In this document: positions 46,888 to 55,990 of the stretch, one piece after another
How the letters are laid out: the number at the start of each line of letters is the position of its first letter
Position numbering within the stretch: the stretch's first letter is position 1
NCBI RefSeq assembly: GCF_003688855.1
Contig: NZ_REFW01000001.1
Location: forward strand, 372,001 to 436,000
DNA: 64,000 nt
Source: Tessaracoccus antarcticus
GTDB lineage: Bacteria > Actinomycetota > Actinomycetes > Propionibacteriales > Propionibacteriaceae
Direction: 5' to 3'
Notes under the pieces: model-generated
Database searches by the model: none
What the model saw: only the letters and a program-made list of their open reading frames with translations
Told to the model about the DNA's origin: nothing
Program-made: the position numbers and the translations under genes

Positions 46888-48322
46888 CCCGGCGTCGCAG
46901 CTGCCCAGCCTCGGAGGAGCCTTCTCCACGCTTGCCGCCTCCGATTGGCACCCACCCTCCGCGCGCGCCCCCGAGACGGACTTCCCGACCCCGGCCTCCA
47001 CCGTCACGGAGGTCGACTGGCACCTCGTGGTGTTCCTGCGCAGGATGGCTGCGGAGCAGATCGGTCTGGCCGGTGACCGCTGGCGCGACGAACGACACGC
47101 GCCCATGCCCCCGGAGGATCGTCGCGTCCAGGGCCGCTCCATCATCCGCTCGGTGGTGCATGCCCACGCTGAAAGGCTCAGCGACCAGGGGGAGGCACTG
47201 TGGCCGCTGGAACTGGAGAACCGCTACGCAGCGGCCGTCGAGAGCGCCATCTTCGGCTACGGCCGCCTCCAGCCACTGTTCGACATTCCCACGGCCGAGA
47301 ACATCGAGATCCACGGCTGGGACTCGGTGATGGTCCAGCGCGGCGACGGGACCCGCACCTCCCACCACCCCGTCGCCGACTCCGACGAGGAGTTGGTGGA
47401 CGCCATCCGGTTCCTGGCCGAGACCGCCACCCCGCCTCGCCCTTTCGACGACGCCCACCCCACCATGACGCTCGCGCTCGGCGACCGGTTCCGGTTGCAC
47501 GCCATGGGGTTCGGCATCACGCATCGCCCCTCCATTGCCATTCGGCAACACATCCTGACGGATGTGACTCTCTCCGACCTCGCCGAGGACGGCATGCTCC
47601 CGCAAACCGTGGCGCGGCTCCTCCAGTCGGCGGTTCTGGCACGCAAGTCACTGGTGATCTCCGGCGACCAGGGTGCAGGAAAGACCACCCTGCTGCGCGC
47701 ACTGATCGCCGCCATCCACCCCAGTGAACGCTTCGGCACCATCGAGACTGACTACGAACTCCTGACACACCTGCAGAAGGATCGCCACAACGTCGTCGCG
47801 CTGCAGGCCCGCATTGGTCTGGGGGAGAACGTCGCCGGCACCGAGGTCGGGTCCTGGAGTGTGGCTGACCTCATCCCCGAGGCGTTGCGGCAGAACCTGT
47901 CGCGCCTCATCGTCGGTGAGGTGCGGGGGGCGGAGGCAGGCGCCATGTTCGAAGCGATGCAGGCCGGCGCCGGCACTCTGTCGACGACGCACTCACATTC
48001 GGCGAGCTCCACCATCGACCGGCTCGCTGCCCGCGTCGCCCAAGGAGGGGTCCTGACAGTGGAAGAGGCCATGCGCCAGGTGGCCCAGAACATCCACCTC
48101 ATCGTCCACGTGCAGTTGGAGGACAACGTGTGGCGCGGTGGTGCGCGTCGTCGCTTCGTGAGCGAGGTACGGCAGATGACGGGCGCCATCGAGAGTGGCC
48201 GGCCCACCACCCACCTTGTGTACCGCGCCGCCACGCCCACCCGCGCAGAGCTGTTCCAGCCGGAGGCGGAGATGGCCGCCGAGCTCTCCCGATTCGAGGT
48301 GGGAGCGCAATGGAACCCCTGA
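46880..48322 (+). CDS. tadA: TadA/CpaF-type secretion ATPase
   Basis: This 480-residue type II/IV secretion ATPase of the CpaF branch has an N-terminal helical domain, then FGYGRLQPLFDIPTAENIEIHG and FRLHAMGF, Walker A GDQGAGKTTLL (near 261), the His/Asp boxes, and Walker B RLIVGEVRGAEA (near 343). It hydrolyses ATP as a hexamer to assemble and perhaps retract the Flp pilus. The start at 46880 has AGGA 9 nt upstream; the longer in-frame version is not supported. It overlaps the TadB start by 13 nt. Confidence 0.92.
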   Translation: MSSPASQLPSLGGAFSTLAASDWHPPSARAPETDFPTPASTVTEVDWHLVVFLRRMAAEQIGLAGDRWRDERHAPMPPEDRRVQGRSIIRSVVHAHAERLSDQGEALWPLELENRYAAAVESAIFGYGRLQPLFDIPTAENIEIHGWDSVMVQRGDGTRTSHHPVADSDEELVDAIRFLAETATPPRPFDDAHPTMTLALGDRFRLHAMGFGITHRPSIAIRQHILTDVTLSDLAEDGMLPQTVARLLQSAVLARKSLVISGDQGAGKTTLLRALIAAIHPSERFGTIETDYELLTHLQKDRHNVVALQARIGLGENVAGTEVGSWSVADLIPEALRQNLSRLIVGEVRGAEAGAMFEAMQAGAGTLSTTHSHSASSTIDRLAARVAQGGVLTVEEAMRQVAQNIHLIVHVQLEDNVWRGGARRRFVSEVRQMTGAIESGRPTTHLVYRAATPTRAELFQPEAEMAAELSRFEVGAQWNP

Positions 48323-49170
48323 TGGCCAGTTCGGTTGGGGCACTGATCGTGCTGGGGGTGCTCCTGATCACAGCAGGCGCCCGACGTTCGGTGCGGCCAT
48401 TTCCCACAACCCCTTCCACAGGCCTGTGGAAACAGGTCCACCACCTGTGGACTGGCCGATCCCGAGCGGGACGCGCGTGGATGCTGGGATCCTTGGTGGC
48501 TGGCGTGGTGGTGGCGCTCACCACGGGATGGTTGATCGCGGTCTTCCTCGTCCCCGCCGCAGCCCTGGGTATCCCCGCGCTGCTGTCGGAGCCGCCGCAG
48601 CGGGAGATCGCGACGCTCGCCGGGCTGGACAGGTGGATCAGGCTCCTCGCACCGTCGATCGCCACGGGCAAGTCCATCCGCGACGCCATCCTGTCCACGC
48701 GCGGGCAGGTGCCTGAGGTTCTTCAGGAGCCCGTCAGCCGCCTCGTCGCACGAGTGGACCAGGGGTGGACCACCCGGGAAGCGTTACTGGGGATGGCGGA
48801 CGACCTCTCCTCGGCGGACGCCGACGCAGTGCTTGCCGCGCTGGCCATTTCCGCCAGTCGCGGCGGTATCGGGTCCCGCACCACCCTGTCTGCTCTGGCG
48901 GACAACACGCAGGAGCGCCTCCACGTTCTGCGGGAGATTTCCTCGGAGCGAGCGAAGCCACGGGCCGTGGTGCGGCAGGTCACGGTGATCACGCTCGCGG
49001 TCCTCACCGGCTCCGTCCTGTTGGGTGGCAACTTCTTCGAGCCGTACCGGAGCCCACTGGGTCAGGCGCTGGCACTGGCTCTGGCGGCGGCCTATGTCGG
49101 CGCGCTCGGCGTGCTGCGACACCGGACCGTCCCCAGGCCAACCGCCCGCTTCCTCCGGGGGGCGCTGTGA
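48310..49170 (+). CDS. tadB: TadB-like inner-membrane platform protein
   Basis: This 286-residue protein has N-terminal TM segments (SSVGALIVLGVLLITAGARR; MLGSLVAGVVVALTTGWLIAVFLVPAAALG), a cytoplasmic T2SSF-type helical domain (WIRLLAPSIATGKSIRDAIL ... ALAISASRGGIGSRTTLSALADNTQERLHVLREI), and two C-terminal TMs. It forms the platform with TadC and is moved by TadA. GGTGGGAG precedes ATG 48310. It contains an 18-bp perfect palindrome (48414-48431). Confidence 0.83.
   Translation: MEPLMASSVGALIVLGVLLITAGARRSVRPFPTTPSTGLWKQVHHLWTGRSRAGRAWMLGSLVAGVVVALTTGWLIAVFLVPAAALGIPALLSEPPQREIATLAGLDRWIRLLAPSIATGKSIRDAILSTRGQVPEVLQEPVSRLVARVDQGWTTREALLGMADDLSSADADAVLAALAISASRGGIGSRTTLSALADNTQERLHVLREISSERAKPRAVVRQVTVITLAVLTGSVLLGGNFFEPYRSPLGQALALALAAAYVGALGVLRHRTVPRPTARFLRGAL
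48414..48431. repeat. 18-bp perfect palindrome within tadB
   Basis: TTCCACAGGCCTGTGGAA reads identically on both strands. It lies in the region coding for a cytoplasmic linker, so it may be a protein-binding site. Confidence 0.6.
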
Positions 49171-50057
49171 TGACCGGGTGGTCACTGATGGTGCTCTGCG
49201 GAACCGCGGTGGGGCTGGGGCTTTTCGGGATCGTGGTGGGCGCCACCCGGCGCACGGTGCGGCTGGTGGACGCGCTGGCGTTGCTTGACGGCCACCCGGC
49301 CCTGGTGGCCCCGGTGGCCACATCCGGGGGCACGGGACTGGAAGGGGCGGGCGGGTGGCTCCAGCGCAGACTCCGGCTCCCTGTCACGGCTCGCCAACAG
49401 CAACTGCTCCTGCTGCAGGACCGCACGGTGGCCGACTTCTTCGCAGAGAAGCTTGTCCTGGCCCTGGCCGGGCTCCTGCTCCCGGTGCTGTGGATGGTGC
49501 TGCAGGTTGCGGTGGGCACTCCCCCGGACATGCTGCCGCTGCTGTTCTCCGCAGCGGGAGGCGTACTCGGCTACTTCCTGGCGGACTGGCGCCTGGCCAG
49601 GTCCTCGCACCAGTTGCGCCGAACGACCACCGAGAGCATCCATACATTTTTCGACCTCGTGGCCCTGGAGCGGATGGCGAACGCCTCGGCCACCCAGTCC
49701 GTGGCCGCTGCGGCCTCCATCTCCGATGCACCGCTCTTCCGGCGCATCACCTCAGGTCTTGAACGTGCCCGCCTCGAACAGACGGCGCCCTGGCCGGAAC
49801 TGCGACGCGTCGCCACTGAATGGAACGTCCCCGAGCTGGACGACTTCGCCGATGTGATGCAACTGGAGGAGCAGGGCGCGGCCCTTGCCGAGGTGCTCCA
49901 AGCCCGCGTCAGGGAACTCCGGGACGCACATCTGGCCGAGCAGCGCACCGCTGCACACTCCGACACCGAGTCGTTGACCCTGTGGATGACCCTGCCGGCG
50001 CTGCTGCTGGGTCTGGCGTTCATCATCCCGCCCCTGCTGCGGCTGACGACCCCATGA
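49170..50057 (+). CDS. tadC: TadC-like inner-membrane platform protein
   Basis: The 295-residue protein has an N-terminal TM (WSLMVLCGTAVGLGLFGIVVGA), a second pair of TMs (LVLALAGLLLPVLWMVLQVAVG; LPLLFSAAGGVLGYFLADWRLA), a T2SSF helical domain (HTFFDLVALERMANASATQSV ... LDDFADVMQLEEQGAALAEVLQARV) and a C-terminal TM (LWMTLPALLLGLAFIIPPLLRL). TadC partners TadB. ATG 49170 overlaps the tadB stop by 1 nt (TGATG). Confidence 0.83.
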   Translation: MTGWSLMVLCGTAVGLGLFGIVVGATRRTVRLVDALALLDGHPALVAPVATSGGTGLEGAGGWLQRRLRLPVTARQQQLLLLQDRTVADFFAEKLVLALAGLLLPVLWMVLQVAVGTPPDMLPLLFSAAGGVLGYFLADWRLARSSHQLRRTTTESIHTFFDLVALERMANASATQSVAAAASISDAPLFRRITSGLERARLEQTAPWPELRRVATEWNVPELDDFADVMQLEEQGAALAEVLQARVRELRDAHLAEQRTAAHSDTESLTLWMTLPALLLGLAFIIPPLLRLTTP

Positions 50058-50141
50058 GACGGGCAGCCAGAACACGTATGTGGACAAGTGCGGTTACCGA
50101 TCCGCGGTGACCACAGTACGAAACCAGAGGAAGGAAAACTG

Positions 50142-50324
50142 ATGAACATGGTGCACATGGCCATCGCAGTGTGGTGGGGGTTGACCCATCCGCCGGCCAC
50201 AAGAGATGAGCGTGGGCTGTCCCAGTCCACCGAGAACGCGATCCTGCTGGCCGGTGCAGTGACGGTGGCCGTACTCATCGTCACGGTGATCACCGCCTAC
50301 GTGAAAGCCCGCCTCCCCGCCTGA
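50142..50324 (+). CDS. flp: Flp-type pilin subunit precursor
   Basis: This small 60-residue protein has the layout of a class III signal sequence: a short leader, then RDERG, followed by LSQSTENAILLAGAVTVAVLIVTVITAYV, a hydrophobic helix with a Glu near the expected cleavage site. It would be cut after Gly by a prepilin peptidase and polymerised into a thin fibre. Glu is at +6, one residue later than the usual +5. AGAGGAAGGA precedes ATG 50142. No TadE/F pseudopilin or prepilin peptidase is present in the window. Confidence 0.75.
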   Translation: MNMVHMAIAVWWGLTHPPATRDERGLSQSTENAILLAGAVTVAVLIVTVITAYVKARLPA

Positions 50325-50382
50325 TGAGCGGGAACCACGTGATGACGTCGGCATTCCTGGATGGCTGGACGGGAGGGGTGGA

Positions 50383-53109
50383 ATGCGGGTGGTGAAGACT
50401 CTGGCCGCGCTCGCGCTGCTGGTGGCCCTGCTCGCCGGCGTACCGGCGATGTTGATTGCGTGGGGTGACCCTTCGGCTCTGCTGCGCGTGGATTGGCGCC
50501 GAGCCCTCGTGCAACCGGCCAGCAAGGAACTCGTCGTCGCCCTGTGCAGCGTTGCTGGCTGGTTGGCGTGGGCACTGCTGGCCGTCACTGCCATCGTTGA
50601 AACCGTGATGGCGATGTCCCGGGGACGCGTCCACATCCACCTGCCCGGGATCGGCTGGCTGCAACCCGCCGTGGGCGGACTCGTCGCCATGGTGATGGCA
50701 CCGGCACTCTCCAGCACGGCAGCCGAACCGGCCCCGCCCGCCCCCGCCCATGCCCCAGCCGTCGTCGAGCACCAGATCTCCCCCACGATCACCGCCCACC
50801 CATTCGTCCCTCCTGCGGGCCTGCGCGCCTACGTGGTGCGGCCCGGCGATGAGCTGTGGGCGGTGGCCGAGCAGGAGCTGGGCTCCGGTGGCTCCTGGCG
50901 AACAATTCTCCGCAGCAACCCCGGGATGACTGCGGACACGGTTCTCACGCCGGGAAACACGATCCTCCTGCCGTCCACTCCCCCGGTGCAGGCGTCGGCG
51001 GCTCCCGACAGCAGCGGCCACGTCACGGTCAGGCGCGGAGACACCTTGTGGGACCTGGCCGAACAGCATCTGGGCGACGCACATCGATGGCCGGAACTCT
51101 TCCAGGCCAACCGCGACCAGATCTCCGACCCCGACGAGATCGACATTGGCTGGCGCCTGAGCATCCCGGGTGCGGCCGACACCACCCAGCCCCGGGACAC
51201 CGGACTCGGTCAGGGGGACAAGGTCTCGGCGACACCGACACCGTCGGCTCCGCCACCAGTGGGGGGCACGAACCAGCCCACCACCCTCGCGCCAACGGTC
51301 TCACCCACGCTGCCGCCGGACACGACCCCCCGGACCTCCCCCCTGGCCATTCCCGTGATGACCGACGCAACCCCGCGGGCAACGAACCAGCCCTCGAACG
51401 GAGCGACGGGGAACGCCACCCCCGTGACCACCACCGAGGACCCGCAGTGGTCCGACGACGTGTTGGGCCCCGTGGGTGGGGTGCTGGCCGCCAGCCTGTT
51501 CGCGGGAGTCATCGCCAGGAGGCGCGTGCAACTCCTCCAGCGTGGGGTGGGGCGCCGTGCAGCGACGCTTGCACCGGAGATCCAGCGGTTCTTCGCCGCC
51601 CTGGTCCAGCGCTCCCATGTCGCCCCGGAGCTGCAGCCGAACGCCCAACCCACCTCCGTCATCATCGGGTGGCGCGACGAGGAGGAGGTGCGCATCGACC
51701 TGGAACCGCGGCGCTGCACCCTCGTGGAGGGCTCCCCGGAGGACACTGCGGCCCTGGCGGCCACCATCATCACAAGCCTCATGTGTGCCCCATGGTCCTC
51801 AATGGCGGAGGTGGTGACAGTGGAACCGCAGGAGGAGTGGGTGCTGGCCCTCGACGACCCCCGCCTCTCCAGCGAGATGCACCTGGAGGAGGCCCTGACC
51901 CGTCTGCAGCGGTTGTGCGCCCAACGACGGATGGCGATGGGACGGTCGAACCTGGCGTCCCTACGAGCCGACCCTGACGTGGCGGGGTCCTGGCCCCCCG
52001 TGGTCTTCGTGTTCTGTCACGGCCTCCTGCCCGCCCATGTTGACCACGTACGGGACTGCCTGTCACTCGGGGAGGTGGGGGTGAGCGTGGTGGCGCCCCT
52101 CGCTCATGGGACCACCTCCAACGGTGACCCCCGAGCGGTGCATGTCCTCTCCACCAGCGTCGCGCGGCTGGGGGGCACGGACGACACGTTCGAGCCGCAA
52201 CTGCTGAACCAGCCCGCACGCCGGGCCGTTGTGTCCCTGTTCACATCGTCCCTCGACGATCGAACCGAACCAGCGCCGTGGTGGCGTGATGGCGACCTTC
52301 CCCCACACGTGACCGTTCCGCCGACAACGGCGGAGGAGCCCATCAAGGACGATGCGATGCCTGCCTGGTCCCCACTCCCCGACCATCCCACCCTCTTGGT
52401 GCTCGGCCCCGTGGAACTCCGTGGATGCCACGGTGAACGTCCCGGACGCGCCGTCGGCCAGTGCATGGAGTACTGCGCGTGGCTTCTGCTGAACCCCGGG
52501 GCCACCGCCTCGACCATGGTGCGGGAACTGCTGGTGGCTGAGGGCACCCGCCGTTCCAACACCAGCCGTCTGAGGTCATGGCTGGGGAGGAATACCGAGG
52601 GCGTCTCCTACCTCCCCGATGCCTACTCCGGACGGATCACCCTGGACCCGAGCGTCTCCTCCGACTGGGAGCAGTTCCAGCTCCTGCTGGCCGGGGGCGT
52701 CAATGTCGCCAGCTCACCTCTGCTTCGGGAGGCCCTCTCACTCGTCAGGGGACGCCCCCTCGAGGGAGTCACCTTCCAGTGGCCGTGGGTGGCGCAGTGG
52801 GTGAGTGACATGGAAAGCATGATCACCGATGCTGCCGCGGTCCTTGCCGACCGGTGTCTGACGGAGCAGGACCTGGAGGGTGCCCACTGGGCCATCGACC
52901 AGGGTCAGTTGGCCACAGGGGACGACGAGACACTGGAGATCCGCCGCATCCACGCCCTGGCGTTGTCCGGGGAGAGGGCCGAACTGGACCGAGCGGTCAT
53001 GGACATGACCCGCGTCGCACGCGCCGAGAACCGGGACCTGGCACCGGAGACCATCCAACGAATCCAGCACGCGTTGCACCTGAGCATGACCCGACACGCT
53101 CACTCGTGA
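50383..53109 (+). CDS. LysM-BTAD membrane protein of the Tad cluster
   Basis: This 908-residue protein has N-terminal TM helices (about 5-27 and 50-72, with a third hydrophobic stretch near 95-110), two LysM peptidoglycan-binding modules (about 149-195, VVRPGDELWAVAEQEL; about 214-262, VTVRRGDTLWDLAEQHL), a Pro/Thr linker, a further TM near 360-380 (VLGPVGGVLAASLFAGVIARR), and a long cytoplasmic part. The C-terminus (about 690-905) reads like a winged-helix plus BTAD helical repeat seen in SARP/AfsR regulators. Topology puts LysM outside and BTAD inside, so it may link wall status to regulation of the pilus genes. GGGAGGGG precedes ATG 50383. Such LysM-BTAD proteins recur beside actinobacterial Tad loci. 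Confidence 0.78.
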   Translation: MRVVKTLAALALLVALLAGVPAMLIAWGDPSALLRVDWRRALVQPASKELVVALCSVAGWLAWALLAVTAIVETVMAMSRGRVHIHLPGIGWLQPAVGGLVAMVMAPALSSTAAEPAPPAPAHAPAVVEHQISPTITAHPFVPPAGLRAYVVRPGDELWAVAEQELGSGGSWRTILRSNPGMTADTVLTPGNTILLPSTPPVQASAAPDSSGHVTVRRGDTLWDLAEQHLGDAHRWPELFQANRDQISDPDEIDIGWRLSIPGAADTTQPRDTGLGQGDKVSATPTPSAPPPVGGTNQPTTLAPTVSPTLPPDTTPRTSPLAIPVMTDATPRATNQPSNGATGNATPVTTTEDPQWSDDVLGPVGGVLAASLFAGVIARRRVQLLQRGVGRRAATLAPEIQRFFAALVQRSHVAPELQPNAQPTSVIIGWRDEEEVRIDLEPRRCTLVEGSPEDTAALAATIITSLMCAPWSSMAEVVTVEPQEEWVLALDDPRLSSEMHLEEALTRLQRLCAQRRMAMGRSNLASLRADPDVAGSWPPVVFVFCHGLLPAHVDHVRDCLSLGEVGVSVVAPLAHGTTSNGDPRAVHVLSTSVARLGGTDDTFEPQLLNQPARRAVVSLFTSSLDDRTEPAPWWRDGDLPPHVTVPPTTAEEPIKDDAMPAWSPLPDHPTLLVLGPVELRGCHGERPGRAVGQCMEYCAWLLLNPGATASTMVRELLVAEGTRRSNTSRLRSWLGRNTEGVSYLPDAYSGRITLDPSVSSDWEQFQLLLAGGVNVASSPLLREALSLVRGRPLEGVTFQWPWVAQWVSDMESMITDAAAVLADRCLTEQDLEGAHWAIDQGQLATGDDETLEIRRIHALALSGERAELDRAVMDMTRVARAENRDLAPETIQRIQHALHLSMTRHAHS

Positions 53110-53155
53110 TCACATCCACCACCGAGACCCCCTTCCGTCCGCCCGCCCCGTCGGC

Positions 53156-53170
53156 TACACATGACGGATG
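53156..53170 (+). promoter_or_regulatory. Possible leaderless-type -10 of amidohydrolase operon
   Basis: TACACA (53156-53161) is 6 nt upstream of ATG 53168. It is a weaker match than other examples. Confidence 0.3.
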
Positions 53171-53980
53171 CAGCCCTACGAATTTGTCGGCGACTGGTCC
53201 GGCCAGCTGGTGACCACCTCGATCCACGCCGGCCATGACCTGCGGCCCGAGGTCGCCGACCTCATGGTGCTACACGAGGCGGACCGGCTCCGCGAGGAGG
53301 ATCCTTTCACCGACGCCATCGGATCCCTGATGCCGGCGCGGGTGCTGGTGCACCGCTCCCGCTTCGAGGCCGACCTCAACAGGTCCCGCGACATGGCCGT
53401 CTACGCCCGGCCCGAGGACTGCTGGGGATTCAACGTGTGGGAAACAGGTCACCTCCCCCAAGATGTTCTCGCGCGCAGCCTCGAGTACTGGGACAGCTTC
53501 TATGCCGCCCTCACCCTCCGGCTCGACGCACTTGCCGCCCGTGGCCCCTTCGTCATCTTCGACATCCACTCCTACAACCACCGCCGCCCCGGCCCCGACG
53601 AGCCGAACGAATCATGGGCCCAGAACCCGGAACTCGACCTGGGCACCGGCATGGTGGACCGGGAGCGCTTCACCCCGGTCATTGACGCGCTGCGGGACTG
53701 CATGGCCACGCAGGGCTTCGACGTCCGGGATGAGATCAAGTTCTTCCCCAAACAACTCTCCCAGTGGGTGCACCGTCGCTACCCGGGAACGGGCTGCGTG
53801 ATGACGCTGGAGTTCAAGAAAACATTCATGGATGAGTGGACCGGCATCCCCGACTCCCACCGCCTGAACGTCCTGGCCCAGAGTGTCCACCTCGCTGCCG
53901 GTCCTGTCCAGGACGCGCTCGCGGCGCTGCCCCGCAGCACCGGTGCGGAGGAGGACTCCTCCGACAGGCTCGCAGGGTGA
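53168..53980 (+). CDS. N-formylglutamate amidohydrolase-like metalloenzyme, copy 1
   Basis: The 270-residue protein belongs to the FGase superfamily. Motifs are TSIHAGHDLRPEV (metal His near 20), HRSRFEADLNRSRD, IFDIHSYNHRRPG (metal/catalytic region near 137), and the terminal TLEFKKTFMDEWTG. These enzymes hydrolyse N-formyl or other amide bonds of glutamate-like substrates. The neighbours (a DUF1704 peptidase and an ATP-grasp ligase) argue against histidine degradation and for peptide metabolism. It is a tandem paralog of the next gene, roughly 60% identical by eye. A ~30-residue C-terminal extension is absent from copy 2. Confidence 0.8.
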   Translation: MQPYEFVGDWSGQLVTTSIHAGHDLRPEVADLMVLHEADRLREEDPFTDAIGSLMPARVLVHRSRFEADLNRSRDMAVYARPEDCWGFNVWETGHLPQDVLARSLEYWDSFYAALTLRLDALAARGPFVIFDIHSYNHRRPGPDEPNESWAQNPELDLGTGMVDRERFTPVIDALRDCMATQGFDVRDEIKFFPKQLSQWVHRRYPGTGCVMTLEFKKTFMDEWTGIPDSHRLNVLAQSVHLAAGPVQDALAALPRSTGAEEDSSDRLAG

Positions 53981-54053
53981 TGCGCCGCCCCTGAGCGCCG
54001 CTCTTCACGAGGCAGGTCCGTGGCCCCATCCAGCGACTGACCCCTGGCTGCGA

Positions 54054-54068
54054 TAGAAAGTACGGATG
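54054..54068 (+). promoter_or_regulatory. Possible leaderless-type -10 before copy 2
   Basis: TAGAAA (54054-54059) is 6 nt upstream of ATG 54066. It suggests copy 2 onward may also be expressed independently of copy 1. Confidence 0.35.
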
Positions 54069-54827
54069 CTTTCACACGAATTCGTCGGCGACTGGTCGGG
54101 CCAACTGGTGGCCACGTCCATCCACGCCGGCCACCACCTGCGACCCGAGGTGGCGGACCTGATGGTCCTTGACGACGCCGCAAGGCTCCGCGAGGAGGAC
54201 CCTTTCACCGACGCCATCACCGCTCTGGTCCCGGCACGGGTGCTGGTGCACCGCTCCCGCTTCGAGACCGACCTCAACCGGGTCCGCGACATCGCCGTCT
54301 ACACGAAACCCGACGACTGCTGGGGACTGGACGTCTGGAGCACCGACGAACTTCCCTCGGACGTGAAGGCGCGCAGCCTGGAGGTCTACGACGCCTTCTA
54401 CCGCGACCTGGCCGTCCGCCTGGACGAACTCGAAGCGCGAGGACCGTTCGTCGTTTTCGACGTGCATTCCTACAACCATCGACGGCCCGGGGCTGACCAG
54501 CCCGCCGAACCACCACAGGAGAACCCCGAGGTCAATCTCGGGACGGGTTCGGTGGACCGCGACCGCTTCGGCCCCGTGGTGGATGCCTTCCGCGATGCGA
54601 TGACGGCGCAGGGCTTCGACGTGCGCGAGAACGTGAAATTCAAGGGGCAGGCCCTGGCGTGGTGGGTGCACGAACGCTACGCCGGCACCGGGGTCGTCCT
54701 GGCGCTGGAGTTCAAGAAGACCTTCATGGACGAGTGGACCGGCATCCCCGACCGGGACCGGCTCGATGAGCTGGCCCGCTCCCTGGCCAGCACCGTCGAC
54801 CCGGTGCTGGCGGCGATGCCATCGTGA
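54066..54827 (+). CDS. N-formylglutamate amidohydrolase-like metalloenzyme, copy 2
   Basis: This 253-residue paralog of the preceding gene keeps every motif: ATSIHAGHHLRPEV, HRSRFETDLNRVRD, VFDVHSYNHRRPG and ALEFKKTFMDEWTG. The two differ most around residues 100-120 and 195-210, which may change substrate choice. Both copies appear intact and are under clear coding constraint. The stop overlaps the DUF1704 start as GTGA, so this copy is the one translationally coupled to the rest of the operon. Confidence 0.8.
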   Translation: MLSHEFVGDWSGQLVATSIHAGHHLRPEVADLMVLDDAARLREEDPFTDAITALVPARVLVHRSRFETDLNRVRDIAVYTKPDDCWGLDVWSTDELPSDVKARSLEVYDAFYRDLAVRLDELEARGPFVVFDVHSYNHRRPGADQPAEPPQENPEVNLGTGSVDRDRFGPVVDAFRDAMTAQGFDVRENVKFKGQALAWWVHERYAGTGVVLALEFKKTFMDEWTGIPDRDRLDELARSLASTVDPVLAAMPS

Positions 54828-55990
54828 GTGGCAACCCCCTCTCAGCCGCTGACCAGGCCATCGACCACCAACTGTCCGACCTCGGCGGCAGCATTCGTTT
54901 CATCCTCGACGTCACCCCCATCGATGCCGACGACGTCCGCGAATCCTTCCTCGAGCACCCGCACGAACCGACGTTCACCTACCGCGAACTGGTAACCGAC
55001 CCCGAAGTTCTGCAGACCATGCTGGCCGGCACGAAGGTCTCCGACGTCGCCGACACCACGCTGGGCGCGTTGCTGCGCAACAAGCACCGCGAGCTTGAAC
55101 TGCAGCTGTCGATGCTGCGCGCCCGGGACAGCGAGGACTTCCGCCACCTCAGCCTCGAGCTGTACGGCGGCATCGCCCCCAACCTCCTCGGTGCGGCGGA
55201 ATCCATCATGGAACGTGTGGCCCCCACAGAGGGTTCGGGGGTGCTGCTGGACGCCGAACAGTTCCTGGGAGTCGCCGAGCAGGAGATCGAGCGCTACCGC
55301 GAGCTGGAACCCGACATTGACATCCACGCCGAAATTCGGCACGACAGCACCGGCGTCATGGTCAGCGAGAACGTGTTACTCATCGGCCCGGAGTCCCACA
55401 CGGACGCCGCGCGCGCAGAGGCCCTCGTGCACCACGAGGTGGGCACCCACCTCGTGACGCAGGTCAACGGCTCACGCCAACCCATCCGCACACTCGGCAC
55501 CGGTCTGGCCGGGTACGACGAGACCCAGGAGGGTCTCGCGGTGCTGGCGGAGGTGGCGTGTGGCGGCCTCACCCCCAACCGGCTGCGCCAGCTCGCGGCC
55601 CGCGTGCTGACCGTGCATCGCATGCTCGCCGGCGACACGTTCGTCGAATGCTGGCAGCAGTTGGTGGATGCAGACGTCAGCCGGAGTTCCGCATTCACCA
55701 CCACCATGCGGGTGTTCCGCGCAGGTGGACTCACCAAGGACGCCATTTACCTCCGCGGCCTCCTCGACCTGCTGGAGCATCTCCGCGACGGCGGCTCCCT
55801 GGAGCCGTTCTGGCTGGGTAAGTTCTCGCTGGTGGACCTCCCACTCATCGAGGACCTCCTCGCCCGCGGCGTGCTCACCCCTCCCGCCCTGGTGCCCCGC
55901 TGGTACGACACAGCCGACGGGGCCGCCCGCCTGGCGGCCGCCGCACAGGACCCCGACCCCACCCACCTCATCGAAGGAATCGCCCCATGA
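54824..55990 (+). CDS. DUF1704 (QEGLA-motif) metallopeptidase-like protein
   Basis: The 388-residue protein carries the zinc motif HHEVGTH (near residues 203-209) followed by the family's defining ETQEGLAVLAE (about 25 residues on). DUF1704 includes the MATCAP-type tyrosine carboxypeptidases of eukaryotes, and bacterial members were once labelled flavohemoglobin expression-modulating QEGLA proteins. A peptidase acting on a small or C-terminal peptide is therefore expected. The length is typical. The GTG start overlaps the previous stop by 4 nt; the stop overlaps the ATP-grasp start by 4 nt. No signal peptide, hence cytoplasmic. Confidence 0.85.
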   Translation: MSGNPLSAADQAIDHQLSDLGGSIRFILDVTPIDADDVRESFLEHPHEPTFTYRELVTDPEVLQTMLAGTKVSDVADTTLGALLRNKHRELELQLSMLRARDSEDFRHLSLELYGGIAPNLLGAAESIMERVAPTEGSGVLLDAEQFLGVAEQEIERYRELEPDIDIHAEIRHDSTGVMVSENVLLIGPESHTDAARAEALVHHEVGTHLVTQVNGSRQPIRTLGTGLAGYDETQEGLAVLAEVACGGLTPNRLRQLAARVLTVHRMLAGDTFVECWQQLVDADVSRSSAFTTTMRVFRAGGLTKDAIYLRGLLDLLEHLRDGGSLEPFWLGKFSLVDLPLIEDLLARGVLTPPALVPRWYDTADGAARLAAAAQDPDPTHLIEGIAP

